This document shows positions 52,125 through 61,524 of a stretch of DNA of 64,000 bases, in pieces. The stretch lies in the NCBI RefSeq assembly GCF_004337695.1, contig NZ_SJXJ01000011.1:1-64000 (forward strand), read 5' to 3'. This DNA is from Tenacibaculum sp. M341 (GTDB lineage Bacteria > Bacteroidota > Bacteroidia > Flavobacteriales > Flavobacteriaceae). A program made the translations under genes and the position numbers. How positions within the stretch are numbered: the first letter of the stretch is position 1; each line of letters starts with the position of its first letter. A model generated the notes under the pieces. It ran no database searches. It saw only the letters and a program-made list of their open reading frames with translations, and was not told the origin of the DNA.

Positions 52125-55100
52125 CTATGATCGTAAATTGAAGAAAAAATTACCTAGATCTAAAACTTCATCTACTTCTTTTAAGCGAATCAACTGTGTT
52201 TTTTTTATTTCTTTCTTCGTTCCATAATGTTTAAAGGTTGTTAGTTTTAAAAATGTAGGTCCTGAAATTTTTTGCTGACTACTTGAATAGTATTTAACTT
52301 TCAACTGGTATTTTCCTTCTAAACCTTTTTTTAGCAAAAATTGTTCTGGTCCAAAACCTCTTGTCATATCTTGAGACATTAAACCACCTATTTTAGTTTT
52401 CTTATGACTATAGAAACACTTTTCCCCATTAGGATCTATTACCCATAAATCAATATCAGTATCGTTATGATTCCAATCAATTAACACTCTAATGTCTGTT
52501 TTTATTGGAGTTATAAATCTTGATTCAAAATGTTGTGTTTCTAATTTCTCTCCATATAATTGAAGCATTCTATTAAACTCTACCAAAGCAATGGCTTCAA
52601 TTCCTGAAAAACGTCTGCTTTCATCTTTTTCTAATAATTCTCCATTAACAATTTGATATAAAATATCTATTGACTTTTGATATTCATCAACACACTCATA
52701 CGCCAATGCCAAATCTCTGTAAGACTGAACATCTTCTGGTCTTAGTTTTAAAATTTCTTTATAAGTAAACACTGCATATTCATGCAATTCATAAGCCTCA
52801 AATTTATAGGCTAATGCTTTTAACAATTCATAATTATCAACATCTATTTCTGCTACATTTGTTAAAATTTGAATTGCTTTTACATTATCATTTCTACTTT
52901 TAAAAAAGTCAGCTACATCAATATAAAATGATGGTGAATTGCCGTATGTTTCTCTTAGCTTTACATACAAAGTATATGCTTCTTTTAAATTGGTTGTTTT
53001 ATGTAAAGCATCTAAATACGGAGTTTTAGGATTCCATCCCTTTAACTCAGTTTTATCTCTTACTAATTGTTCAAATTGCTCAATTCTTTCTTTACTATTT
53101 ATACTTCCTTTTTTAGTATTTATAACTATAATTCCTTGAGAAGCTTTCTCTCCGAAGATTGCCCAACTTTGCTGAGCTGTTAATCTGTAAGTATTTACAA
53201 TTTGTATAGATTTAGTATTAGGTGTTCCGTCTATTAGCTCACCATCTACCACATAAGCATATTTTACTCTCGATTGTTCAGTATTACTTCTTCTTTTACT
53301 TGTTAATGCTGATAATTCTGCTTTCTTATTACTACTTCTACCATTATAATTGAATCCATTTGATTGAAAAGATCTAGCATCATAAATTGCTTCATTTTCT
53401 GGTTCTACTATTTCTTCATATTCCTCAGCTTCTTCAATACTTTCTACTTCAACCGCTTCATCTTCATCAGTAAATTCTTGTTCTATAATAACATTTGGCA
53501 TTGGTTCTCCAGTACTATCTATCTTATACAGTTTTTCTTTTGAAAGCTTTCTTTTTATTACACTAAAATCTTTCTTATACCAACTGAAAAAGTCTTCATA
53601 AGTTCCATACAAATCTCTTTGTAAATCAGTTAAACGTTGTTTTTTATTATTAACTTTTTGAGACATCAATCTATTGTACTCATCTAACAATTCGCTAGGT
53701 GGAACAATTTCATGTTCAACATAATCTTCCACTCTATCTAAAATAAGCATTGATGTAAATGGACTTATAATTTGGTATTGCTTACTAAGTCTTATAATTT
53801 CAGTCCTATTATTTTCTTTATCACGAATCAAATCATTCAACTTTTGCTGAGCCCAAATTTTAGGTAACTGATAAACTTTAATACTCCTTTGAGGAATATT
53901 TACATTTATCGTTTCTAAAACTTTATCTCCCTGTCCTACAAAAACTTTGAATGTTTTTCCTTTCACATTTCCTTTTCCAACTATAAAAAAATTGTCGGAA
54001 ATTACACTTCCTTTTTTAGGATATACAGTTACATTTACTGCATCTAAATCTGTTCCTAAAAATTGCAACTTTTCATTACTGAACTTTTCAAAAGCTTTCT
54101 TTATTGATAACTGAGCTAAGTTTATATAATCACCACCTGAACAAAGAGCTTTGTCTTTTAAAATAATATGATTGGCACTAATTGCACTATTAATAACATA
54201 AGTTTTCTTATCAAAATCTACATTAAAATCATCCAATGTGTTCATTCCATCGGTAAACAATAAATTTGCTTTTGATGTATTCTTTTGAAATTGAAGTATA
54301 TTAAAAGCAGAACCACCATCATAAACAACAGAGTTTAACTCTTTTTTCAGTTGATTCCAATTTCCATTTTTGACAACAAATTTTTTACTACTTCTAACAT
54401 CTGTATTAAAAACAACTAACTGTACATTTGCTTCTAATACTTTTTTAAAATACAAATCTAAAAGTGATAATTCAGCCGTTACTTTTTTATTTTTTTGAGA
54501 GAGAGAAGCATCCCAAAAAATAGTTATGTTTTTTTCTAGATTCGTTTTATTGGTAGGTATATTTAATTTTTTTGAAACATAGAAATAACGATCTGTAGCT
54601 AATATTTTTTTACCTGAAGTATTTAAAGGTATTTTTACCAAAACTGGTTGTGTAACCTTAATTTTTTTTCTGTTTAAAAAAGCGTAATAAGAATCCTTTT
54701 TTGAGTTGTATTCAAACTTAGAAATCATTCCTTTTACAACTTCTGGTTTATTTTTTTGATTTAAAACTTCAATTGATACAGAAAAATCTTCTAACTTATC
54801 TTTAAAATTAAAAGGCAATTTTAAATAATATGAATCATTATTTAATAATAGTTTTTGTTGCACTCCTATTACAACTCTCTTATACCCTTTTGGAGGTATA
54901 GGGTAAATTCTAGCTTTATAAGTGTTTCCTTTCGTTTTTTCTAACAAAGCCGGATCAATTTGTCTTCTCACCGTACTTTCAAAAGCTACTCTAGCTTTCT
55001 CTTTTTCTATGACTACAGCTTCTCTTAAATTACCGTTTATATCTAATGCAAAACGATTGACTGATTGATTTTCACCTAAAGGGAATACCAATTCTCCTTC

Positions 55101-55292
55101 TAAAATCCTGTTATTAGGATTGTAAAACTGCATGTCGTAGGTAGTAAAGACAATATCTCCAATAACTGTGGCTTCAACTTTTATCTTTTTTACAGAAATT
55201 TTTTCTTTTCCTATTTTTATAACTGGAATTTCTTGTGCAATTCCATGAAAAAACATCTGTAACAATACAATTATTAAAATCTTACTTTTCAT
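52125..55292 (-). CDS. VIT/VWA protein with TonB-plug-like segment, TPRs and DUF2135
   Basis: 1055 residues. Signal peptide (1-19); VIT domain (about 20-150: EATVIGDIVFTTYDMQFYNPNNR, GELVFPLGENQSVNRF); VWA-like domain from about 255 (NITIFWDASLSQKNKK, a degenerate MIDAS DxSxS); acidic linker near 615-640; segment AYVVDGELIDGTPNTKSIQI...FGEKASQGIIVINTKKG (about 675-730) resembling the C-terminal half of a SusC-type plug; TPR-like helices (about 770-905); and a C-terminal DUF2135 domain WNHNDTDIDLWVIDPNGEKC. No barrel is present. It is a periplasmic or surface protein, preceded by its own direct-repeat operator. Confidence 0.85.
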   Translation of the reverse strand: MKSKILIIVLLQMFFHGIAQEIPVIKIGKEKISVKKIKVEATVIGDIVFTTYDMQFYNPNNRILEGELVFPLGENQSVNRFALDINGNLREAVVIEKEKARVAFESTVRRQIDPALLEKTKGNTYKARIYPIPPKGYKRVVIGVQQKLLLNNDSYYLKLPFNFKDKLEDFSVSIEVLNQKNKPEVVKGMISKFEYNSKKDSYYAFLNRKKIKVTQPVLVKIPLNTSGKKILATDRYFYVSKKLNIPTNKTNLEKNITIFWDASLSQKNKKVTAELSLLDLYFKKVLEANVQLVVFNTDVRSSKKFVVKNGNWNQLKKELNSVVYDGGSAFNILQFQKNTSKANLLFTDGMNTLDDFNVDFDKKTYVINSAISANHIILKDKALCSGGDYINLAQLSIKKAFEKFSNEKLQFLGTDLDAVNVTVYPKKGSVISDNFFIVGKGNVKGKTFKVFVGQGDKVLETINVNIPQRSIKVYQLPKIWAQQKLNDLIRDKENNRTEIIRLSKQYQIISPFTSMLILDRVEDYVEHEIVPPSELLDEYNRLMSQKVNNKKQRLTDLQRDLYGTYEDFFSWYKKDFSVIKRKLSKEKLYKIDSTGEPMPNVIIEQEFTDEDEAVEVESIEEAEEYEEIVEPENEAIYDARSFQSNGFNYNGRSSNKKAELSALTSKRRSNTEQSRVKYAYVVDGELIDGTPNTKSIQIVNTYRLTAQQSWAIFGEKASQGIIVINTKKGSINSKERIEQFEQLVRDKTELKGWNPKTPYLDALHKTTNLKEAYTLYVKLRETYGNSPSFYIDVADFFKSRNDNVKAIQILTNVAEIDVDNYELLKALAYKFEAYELHEYAVFTYKEILKLRPEDVQSYRDLALAYECVDEYQKSIDILYQIVNGELLEKDESRRFSGIEAIALVEFNRMLQLYGEKLETQHFESRFITPIKTDIRVLIDWNHNDTDIDLWVIDPNGEKCFYSHKKTKIGGLMSQDMTRGFGPEQFLLKKGLEGKYQLKVKYYSSSQQKISGPTFLKLTTFKHYGTKKEIKKTQLIRLKEVDEVLDLGNFFFNLRS

Positions 55293-55308
55293 CTGTTTTA
55301 ATTTTTTT

Positions 55309-55397
55309 GAAAATTACAGATAAATAACTTACCAAAAAACTACTGTTTAGCTAAACATCTTTTTAAACTAGTAAACTATCTTTTTAAATGAGTAAAA
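55309..55397 (-). promoter_or_regulatory. Direct-repeat operator region, copy 3, before the VIT/VWA gene
   Basis: Minus-strand half-sites TTTTACTCA (55389-55397) and GTTTACTAG (55368-55376) are 21 bp apart; a weaker third, GTTTAGCTA (55348-55356), follows 20 bp on. TAATTTTC (55309-55316) lies 31 bp after the third half-site, next to the gene start at 55292. The intervening TATCTTTTTAAA blocks are also repeated. Confidence 0.5.
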
Positions 55398-55477
55398 CTA
55401 ATTTGATCCATTATACTAGTTTAAGAAGTTTATTTTTATTTAAAATAAATTTAAATAAGACTTTAATTTGATTCATT

Positions 55478-55490
55478 TTTAAGTAGATTT
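55478..55490 (+). promoter_or_regulatory. -7-like box before the cytochrome c peroxidase gene
   Basis: TAGATTTG in the AAGTAGATTTGCC stretch fits TAnnTTTG, about 55 bp before the GTG start. The nearest TTG upstream is only 13 bp away, shorter than usual, so the -33 element is uncertain. Confidence 0.35.
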
Positions 55491-55544
55491 GCCGCCGACC
55501 TGAAAAATTTGTCTGTATAAATAGACATTTAAATTAATCTACTT

Positions 55545-56657
55545 GTGAAGAATTTTATATTGTTTGTTACTTTAATAGCGATATTGATAGGCTGTAAAGA
55601 AGAAAAAAGTGAATATCAATTATTAAGAGATATCTACAAAAAACCAACTCATTTATGGCCTAAACCAGATATTGATAGTACTGTTGAACATCGAGAATTA
55701 GCTATTATTCCAGATGCTAAGTATCCTAACGGAAAACAACCATCGAGAGGTTTAATAGAATTAGGTAAACAACTTTTTTTTGATCATCGATTATCACAAT
55801 CAAAACAATTAGCATGCGCATCTTGTCATCATCCAGATCAAAACTTTACAGATAATCGACAGGTTTCAATGGGTAATTTATTACAACAAGGAAAAAGAAA
55901 TGCTCCTACATTATTAAACTTATCTCATAATACTTCTTTCTTCTGGGATGGAAGAGCTGCTTCATTAGAAGAACAAGTTTTAGGTCCGCTTCAAAATCCT
56001 ATTGAAATGAATACTTCTCTTGATACTGTTGTAGCTAGAGTGAATAATATTAAAGGATATAGAAAAGCTTTTAAAAAAGAATTGAGTAAAGACAAAATTG
56101 ATATTAATGATATTGCTTATGTTATTGCTTCTTTTGAAAGATCTTTGGTAAGTAACAAATCTAAATTCGATTTCTTTTTACATGGCGATAAAGAATTAAC
56201 TGAAAGCGAATTAAAAGGATTACATCTTTTTAGAACTAAAGGAAGATGTATGAACTGTCATAATGGTCCACATTTTACTGATCACAAATTTCATAATATT
56301 GGCTTATCTTATTATGGTAGATATTATGAAGATTTAGGAAGATATAATGTAACTAAAAAGAAAGAAGATGTTGGTGCTTTTAGAACTCCAAGTTTACGAG
56401 ATGTTATGAGAACCAGACCATGGATGCATAATGGTTTATTTGACGATATGGATGGTATTTTAAATATGTATAGCAATGGAATGCCACAACCTAAAAGAAA
56501 AGAACATCAATTAAATGATAGCTTGTTTCCAAGTACTTCAAGACTGATTGTAAAAACAAACTTTACCGAAGAGGATAAAAAAAATATTATTGCTTTTTTA
56601 CATACAATTTCCGCTCCTTCTGTATGGATTTTAAAGCCTGAATTACCTAAGGAATAG
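55545..56657 (+). CDS. Di-haem cytochrome c peroxidase / MauG-like lipoprotein, GTG start
   Basis: 370 residues starting at GTG 55545. No ATG allows the lipoprotein signal MKNFILFVTLIAILIGC, lipobox Cys17. Two haem c sites: CASCHH (C91, C94, H95) and CMNCHN (about C235, C238, H239). Family landmarks LGKQLFFDHRLSQSK, RNAPTLLNLSHNTSFFWDGRA, LGPLQNPIEM and VGAFRTPSLRDVMRTRPWMHNGLF are all present. It reduces H2O2 with electrons from small c-type cytochromes in the periplasm, or oxidises another substrate if MauG-like. Monocistronic, divergent from the VIT/VWA gene. Confidence 0.9.
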   Translation: MKNFILFVTLIAILIGCKEEKSEYQLLRDIYKKPTHLWPKPDIDSTVEHRELAIIPDAKYPNGKQPSRGLIELGKQLFFDHRLSQSKQLACASCHHPDQNFTDNRQVSMGNLLQQGKRNAPTLLNLSHNTSFFWDGRAASLEEQVLGPLQNPIEMNTSLDTVVARVNNIKGYRKAFKKELSKDKIDINDIAYVIASFERSLVSNKSKFDFFLHGDKELTESELKGLHLFRTKGRCMNCHNGPHFTDHKFHNIGLSYYGRYYEDLGRYNVTKKKEDVGAFRTPSLRDVMRTRPWMHNGLFDDMDGILNMYSNGMPQPKRKEHQLNDSLFPSTSRLIVKTNFTEEDKKNIIAFLHTISAPSVWILKPELPKE

Positions 56658-56689
56658 TCTAAAATTAATTGTAGCTTCTAAAGAAAAGC

Positions 56690-57730
56690 TTACAAATTAA
56701 GTAAATCCAATGTTTTTGTACGTTGGATTTTTTTTGTTTCTGTTTCTACAAAAGTTGCTATAAAAAATATGCTTTTAGGCTTTTCATATTTAGTCAACAA
56801 ATTGAAGTTTTTTAACTTCTCCTCTATACATTCTTTATTATCAGAATTACCTTCTACTACTAAAATTAATTTTTCACCTAAAACTGTATCAGAAACTCCA
56901 GCTACAAAAAATCTAGTATCAATTATTTTTGATAGTTTTTCCTCTATTTTTTCAGGATGTAATTTAATACCTCCAGAGTTTATCACATTATCAAAGCGAC
57001 CTAACCATTCAAATTGACTTTCAGAAATCAATTGTACCACATCATTTGTAATTACTAAACTATCAGACACTTTTGATGCTTTGATACACAAACAACTTCT
57101 TTCATCAATATAAATATCTACATTCGGCAACACTGAATAGAAAGGTTTAGATGCTTCTATATGGTTTAATTTTTTTACAGCTATATGCGTAATTGTTTCT
57201 GTCATACCATAAGTCGCAAATACTTTAGTTACTAAACCTTGTAATTCCTTTATTAAATTATTAGAAACTACGCCTCCTCCAACTATTAACTGATCAACTC
57301 TATGAAGCTCTTCTAGAGAATTTTGTAGCTGTAAAGGTACCATTGCTGCAAAGTCATAAGCTTTTTCAGTAATGGCTAACGGATTTGAAACAGGTGATAT
57401 ACAGTCTAGTTTCCAGCCTAAAACCAATGCTCTCACCAACATCATTTTACCCGCAATATAATTGGTAGACATGCATAATAAAGCTGTTGTATTTTCTTTT
57501 ATGCTGAAAAACTCTCCTGTAGCTAAAGCTGAGTTTTTCATATATGCTTTTTTTAATTGAATTGGCTTTGGTGTACCTGTAGATCCAGAAGTATTTACAA
57601 CCACATAAGATTTATCGTTGAACCATTCTTTTAAAAACTGATAAATTTCATCCGAAAAATTTTCAGCATACTTTAATAAAGTTTCCTGTGAAGAAAATGA
57701 TTGATTATTTAATTGAAAACTTGAATGCAA
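56690..57730 (-). CDS. menE: o-Succinylbenzoate-CoA ligase
   Basis: 346 residues, the short form common in Flavobacteriia (about 350 against about 490 in Bacillus). AMP-binding signature NTSGSTGTPKPIQLKK (46-61), VFATYGMTETITHIAVKKL as A5-like motif, GRFDNVINSGGIKLHPEKIE for the A7/A8 hinge, and KIQRTKTLDLLNL near the C-terminus with the catalytic Lys. It activates o-succinylbenzoate to its CoA ester in menaquinone synthesis. It shares strand and tight spacing with the CPBP protease and menC genes (10 and 7 bp), forming an operon. Confidence 0.9.
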   Translation of the reverse strand: MHSSFQLNNQSFSSQETLLKYAENFSDEIYQFLKEWFNDKSYVVVNTSGSTGTPKPIQLKKAYMKNSALATGEFFSIKENTTALLCMSTNYIAGKMMLVRALVLGWKLDCISPVSNPLAITEKAYDFAAMVPLQLQNSLEELHRVDQLIVGGGVVSNNLIKELQGLVTKVFATYGMTETITHIAVKKLNHIEASKPFYSVLPNVDIYIDERSCLCIKASKVSDSLVITNDVVQLISESQFEWLGRFDNVINSGGIKLHPEKIEEKLSKIIDTRFFVAGVSDTVLGEKLILVVEGNSDNKECIEEKLKNFNLLTKYEKPKSIFFIATFVETETKKIQRTKTLDLLNL

Positions 57731-57740
57731 AATTTACTTT

Positions 57741-58712
57741 TTAAAATTGTACTGAATCAATTCCTTCAACCTCATTCATTGGATTGACCTCTTTTACTTT
57801 ACCTACTAATTTATCTCTCCAATTTTTCCAACCATATTTTTTTGATAAAATCAACAACATAAGTGGATATAAAACAAAAACTGGTAAAAACATTTCCATT
57901 CCTACTGAAGGTTCTGAAGTATCAATAAAAAGAGCATCTGTCTGAAAAACTGTCCAATCTGTAGTAACAGCTATTGCTGCAATTATATTATTTATTGCAT
58001 GTAAACCAAGAGCTAACTCAGTCCCTTCATCTAATAAGGTTACCATACCAAAAAACAAACCTGTTCCTATGTAAAAAACCATTGATATATAGCCCAGTTT
58101 TGCTACTTCTGGATTTGCTCCATGCAACAATCCAAAAATAATTGACGTAATAATTAAAGGCAACCATCTATTTTTAGCTGCAACACCAATTCCTTGCATT
58201 AAATAACCTCTAAATAATAGCTCTTCAAAACTGGTTTGAAACGGTAGGAAAACAAAGGATATAAGTGCCAATGTAAAAAAAGGAACTGGTTTAAAGTTCC
58301 AAACATAATCTTCTGGAGACATTACTATACCTACTCCAATAAATACACCTGCTATTGCTCCCCATAAAATAAAAGCAAACCAAAAACGCCTCCAATCAAT
58401 AGTATCTCTTGATGTGATTAAGGTTTTAAAGCTTCTTTTGTGAATGTATTTAATACAAAATCTTAAGGCTATCAATCCGAAAATGAACATTAAAATCATT
58501 AAAAAGAGAAACAAGTTTTTATTGATTCCTAAATTCAAAAAATTCTCATTTGCCGCTTTATAAAATTCATTAGGATCTTGAGAATGTAAAACACCTGCTA
58601 CAAGAAGTGGTATAGATCCTATAATTTGCCAAGCAATTACAACGATAAAAAACGTCGCTAAATATAAATACCATTTATTTTCTCCTTTGTAAGCTTGCTG
58701 TATGTAATTCAT
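57741..58712 (-). CDS. CPBP-family intramembrane protease
   Basis: 323 residues, eight or so membrane segments. Motif 1 EELLFRGY (E163, E164, R168), motif 2 FGLLHGANPE (H197), and a third GLHAINNIIAA with His/Asn complete the CPBP (Abi/Rce1-type) active site. Known members cleave peptides in the membrane or serve in prenyl-protein processing and bacteriocin self-immunity. Its place between menC and menE suggests only co-expression; no role in menaquinone synthesis is established. Confidence 0.88.
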   Translation of the reverse strand: MNYIQQAYKGENKWYLYLATFFIVVIAWQIIGSIPLLVAGVLHSQDPNEFYKAANENFLNLGINKNLFLFLMILMFIFGLIALRFCIKYIHKRSFKTLITSRDTIDWRRFWFAFILWGAIAGVFIGVGIVMSPEDYVWNFKPVPFFTLALISFVFLPFQTSFEELLFRGYLMQGIGVAAKNRWLPLIITSIIFGLLHGANPEVAKLGYISMVFYIGTGLFFGMVTLLDEGTELALGLHAINNIIAAIAVTTDWTVFQTDALFIDTSEPSVGMEMFLPVFVLYPLMLLILSKKYGWKNWRDKLVGKVKEVNPMNEVEGIDSVQF

Positions 58713-58719
58713 ATTCTTT

Positions 58720-59757
58720 TTAATCTAAATTAAAGTCCCATTTACTGTTTAAACTGTAATGTAAACTACCATTTTTCACTTCTAATGGACTATCAAAATT
58801 ATTAGTAAATAAAGCTCCTGTTCCTAAACCTTGTGGCATTTGATTGTTTAAAGTATAGGTCCATTGAGCAATTGCATTTAAACCTATATTACTCTCTAAA
58901 GCAGAAGTAATCCACCAACCTGCATTCATTTTATTAGCAATTGATATCCATTCATTACTTCCCTTAAAACCTCCAACTAAACTTGGTTTTAAAATAATAT
59001 ATTGAGGTTGTATGGTTTGTAGCAAATCTTCTTTTTTTGTTACATCAAAAACACCAATTAATTCTTCATCTAACGCTATTGGTAACGGTGTTTTTTCACA
59101 CAAAGATGCCATCTCATCTATTTTACCTTGTTTTATTGGTTGTTCTATTGAATGTAAATCAAATTCTGATAATCTTTTCAATTTTTCCAGTGCTTCACTT
59201 GGTAAAAAAGCACCATTTGCATCCACTCTTAATGTGATTAGCTTTTTTGAAAACTGACTTCTTATATATTTTAATAATGCTAATTCTTCTTCAAAATCAA
59301 TAGCTCCTATTTTCATTTTTATACAAGAAAACCCTTGTGCTATTTTTTCTTTAATTTGAGTTTTCATAAACTCTTTATCTCCCATCCATATCAACCCGTT
59401 AATTGAAATGGGTGCTTCTTTAGTTGAAAACTCAGAAGGGAATAAAGTAAACTTATCGCTACTTTTTAATGATAAGAAAGCTTGTTCTAATCCAAATTGA
59501 ATACTCGGAAATTCAATGGTTTCTTCAAGTAAGCTTTCCTCTCCTAACGTAATATTATCACATACCCATTTTAACTTTTCTTCGTAATCGGGTCTATCAT
59601 CAACACTTAAACCTCTAAAAAGACCACACTCTCCTACTCCTTCCTTTACTCCCTCAGTGATTTTTATAAAATATGTTTCTTTGGTTCTTAAAACTCCTCT
59701 TGAAGTTCCGCTAGGGCGTTTAAAGTTTAATATGTATTTGAAATAAGTAGCAATCAT
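58720..59757 (-). CDS. menC: o-Succinylbenzoate synthase
   Basis: 345 residues, enolase superfamily. The catalytic KMK pair (K147, K149), metal ligands D179 (LRVDANGAF), E205 (SIEQPIKQG) and D230 (ALDEEL), and the second Lys K257 in YIILKPSLVGGF are all present in order. It dehydrates SHCHC to o-succinylbenzoate. Position in the operon with menE supports MenC over other enolase-superfamily racemases. Confidence 0.92.
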   Translation of the reverse strand: MIATYFKYILNFKRPSGTSRGVLRTKETYFIKITEGVKEGVGECGLFRGLSVDDRPDYEEKLKWVCDNITLGEESLLEETIEFPSIQFGLEQAFLSLKSSDKFTLFPSEFSTKEAPISINGLIWMGDKEFMKTQIKEKIAQGFSCIKMKIGAIDFEEELALLKYIRSQFSKKLITLRVDANGAFLPSEALEKLKRLSEFDLHSIEQPIKQGKIDEMASLCEKTPLPIALDEELIGVFDVTKKEDLLQTIQPQYIILKPSLVGGFKGSNEWISIANKMNAGWWITSALESNIGLNAIAQWTYTLNNQMPQGLGTGALFTNNFDSPLEVKNGSLHYSLNSKWDFNLD

Positions 59758-59766
59758 ACTATGATT

Positions 59767-60282
59767 TTATTTTTCAGCAATCTTTTTAAAGTTATTTAAA
59801 TATCCTTGATCTTGTTTTTTAAACGTTGATTTAAAATAAGGAAATACACAGCTCAATAAGTAAGAATTACTTCTACAAACAGACTCATTTTTTATGGTTG
59901 TTACTCCATCTTTAAATGTAAAAGAATAATCATCTGTTTTTAACATATTATCTGCATGAATAAATAATGTTACTTTTTCATTTGGTACATATGCCAACAC
60001 TTTTTCTTCTAAATTAATTTTTTCTCCATTATTACTTGTTACCACCATTTTATAGGTACTACCAATCTTGCCTGGCTTTTCATCTGTTGCTTCTATAGAT
60101 TTCAATTCAGGAATCCATTCTTTTATTCTTGAACTATCATTAAATAAACTAAACACTTCTTCTATTGGCTTGTTAACAGCTACTTCTGTGGTATATTTTG
60201 TTTCTTTAAAAATTAAACCTGTAGCTAAAAACACAATGGTAAGTGTTATGATTATTCCTAATATTATTTTAATGGTTTTCAT
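59767..60282 (-). CDS. SRPBCC-family protein
   Basis: 171 residues. An N-terminal membrane segment (about 4-24), then TTEVAVNKPIEEVFSLFNDSSRIKEWIPELKSIEATDEKPGKIGSTY, the opening of START/SRPBCC (polyketide-cyclase-like) domains, with matching strands to the C-terminus. The fold binds a hydrophobic ligand in a cavity. Function unknown; periplasmic if the N-terminal helix is an anchor. It lies 9 bp upstream of menC on the same strand. Confidence 0.75.
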   Translation of the reverse strand: MKTIKIILGIIITLTIVFLATGLIFKETKYTTEVAVNKPIEEVFSLFNDSSRIKEWIPELKSIEATDEKPGKIGSTYKMVVTSNNGEKINLEEKVLAYVPNEKVTLFIHADNMLKTDDYSFTFKDGVTTIKNESVCRSNSYLLSCVFPYFKSTFKKQDQGYLNNFKKIAEK

Positions 60283-60326
60283 GAATATAATTTGTTATTT
60301 TAATATTGTGTTAGGTAGACTTTATC

Positions 60327-60722
60327 TTAAAGATCAATGTTATTGATTGGTGAAGAAACGTCTACTATAGTTCCGTTAGGATCTTTTAGTATCAGACGTC
60401 TTTGACCATAAAATGTATCAGTAGGTTTATTTACTATTTCAAATTTTTCTGATTCAGCAATCTTAAAAACCACATCTACATCATTAACAACAAACGTAAT
60501 ATAAAAACCCTGAGGTATTTTTTTTGCTTCCTCAGGAACAATCTCATTTGTCTTATCTATGATACCTAATTCTAATTTTTTATCCTTAGAAGCTAAATGA
60601 ATAAACCAATCGCTTTCATATGCTATATTAAACTCAAACAATTTAGAGTAAAAATATTTCGTTTTCTCTAAATCATCCGAACAAATATTGGTTAGCATTC
60701 GATTTATTGTTTCCATCTTCAA
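60327..60722 (-). CDS. VOC-family (glyoxalase-like) protein
   Basis: 131 residues with the two-module vicinal-oxygen-chelate layout: NRMLTNICSDDLEKTKYFYSKLFEF, WFIHLASKDKKLELGI, then GFYITFVVNDVDVVFKIAESE and RLILKDPNGTIVDVSSPI. The metal-binding positions expected for glyoxalase I are not obvious (first-strand His replaced by Asn), so it may be a binding protein or an enzyme of another type. Two in-frame starts (60722 and 60716) are equivalent. Confidence 0.8.
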   Translation of the reverse strand: MKMETINRMLTNICSDDLEKTKYFYSKLFEFNIAYESDWFIHLASKDKKLELGIIDKTNEIVPEEAKKIPQGFYITFVVNDVDVVFKIAESEKFEIVNKPTDTFYGQRRLILKDPNGTIVDVSSPINNIDL

Positions 60723-60733
60723 CTAGTCTTAAA

Positions 60734-61411
60734 CTATATTTGATAGGTTTCTCCTATTTCTAAAATCTTTAGTTCTTTATTCGCTTTTTCAAAAGCTGTT
60801 TTCGCTTCATCAGTGTCTATTGTTATCGGTGGAAATGTGTTAAAATGACATCCAATTACAGTATCACACTCTACCAAATCACTCGCAATTACAGCATCTT
60901 CTATTCCCATAGTAAAATTATCTCCTATCGGAAAAATAGCAGCTGTCAATTTTGTAGTCATTGGTATTAATTTCATATCCATAGTTACAGCAGTGTCTCC
61001 TGCTACATAAAGAGATTTTTCTCCTGCAGTAATTACAAATCCACCTGGCTGACCTCCATAAGCACCATCTGCGAATGATGATGTATGAACTGCATTTACA
61101 TATTTAGCTGAAAAAACATCGGTTTTAAAAGTTCCTCCATGATTAACAGGATGTCCTTTTAAATTTTTCGCACCGTAATACATAACAATTTCATAATTAG
61201 AAACAATGGTTGCCCCTGTTCTTTCGGCTATTGTTTCAACATCTAATACATGATCTTGGTGTGCGTGAGTTACTAAAATATAATCTGCTTTTATAGTTGC
61301 TATATTTATTGACGATGCTAATGGATTTCCTGAGATAAATGGATCTATTAAAATATGAGTTCCGTTAATATCTATACCAAAACAGGCATGTCCGTAAAAT
61401 GTAATTTTCAT
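60734..61411 (-). CDS. UPF0173 metal-dependent hydrolase (metallo-beta-lactamase fold)
   Basis: 225 residues. MKITFYGHACFGIDING and LIDPFISGNP open the UPF0173 family. The metal motif HAHQDH gives H49, H51, D53 and H54; VHTSSFADGAYGGQPGGFVI, YVAGDTAVTMDMKLI and IGCHFNTFPP complete the site. Function in cells unknown; the fold predicts a di-metal hydrolase. It is upstream of the VOC gene with 11 bp between them. Confidence 0.9.
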   Translation of the reverse strand: MKITFYGHACFGIDINGTHILIDPFISGNPLASSINIATIKADYILVTHAHQDHVLDVETIAERTGATIVSNYEIVMYYGAKNLKGHPVNHGGTFKTDVFSAKYVNAVHTSSFADGAYGGQPGGFVITAGEKSLYVAGDTAVTMDMKLIPMTTKLTAAIFPIGDNFTMGIEDAVIASDLVECDTVIGCHFNTFPPITIDTDEAKTAFEKANKELKILEIGETYQI

Positions 61412-61444
61412 TTATATGTAAGTTGTTTTTTCGTTTATAAGTTA

Positions 61445-61513
61445 TCAATGATCAATTAACATGCATCAACAATGGAAACTAAAAATATCTACTGCATGAT
61501 GCTTGATCATTGA
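61445..61513. repeat. Inverted repeat TCAATGATCAA / TTGATCATTGA
   Basis: Perfect 11-bp arms at 61445-61455 and 61503-61513 between menA and the UPF0173 gene. The same 11-mer TTGATCATTGA occurs at 16513-16523 in the gap before gcvP, inside another imperfect inverted pair (16367-16394 with 16492-16519). A dispersed intergenic repeat family. Confidence 0.6.
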
Positions 61514-61524
61514 ATATAGTAAAT

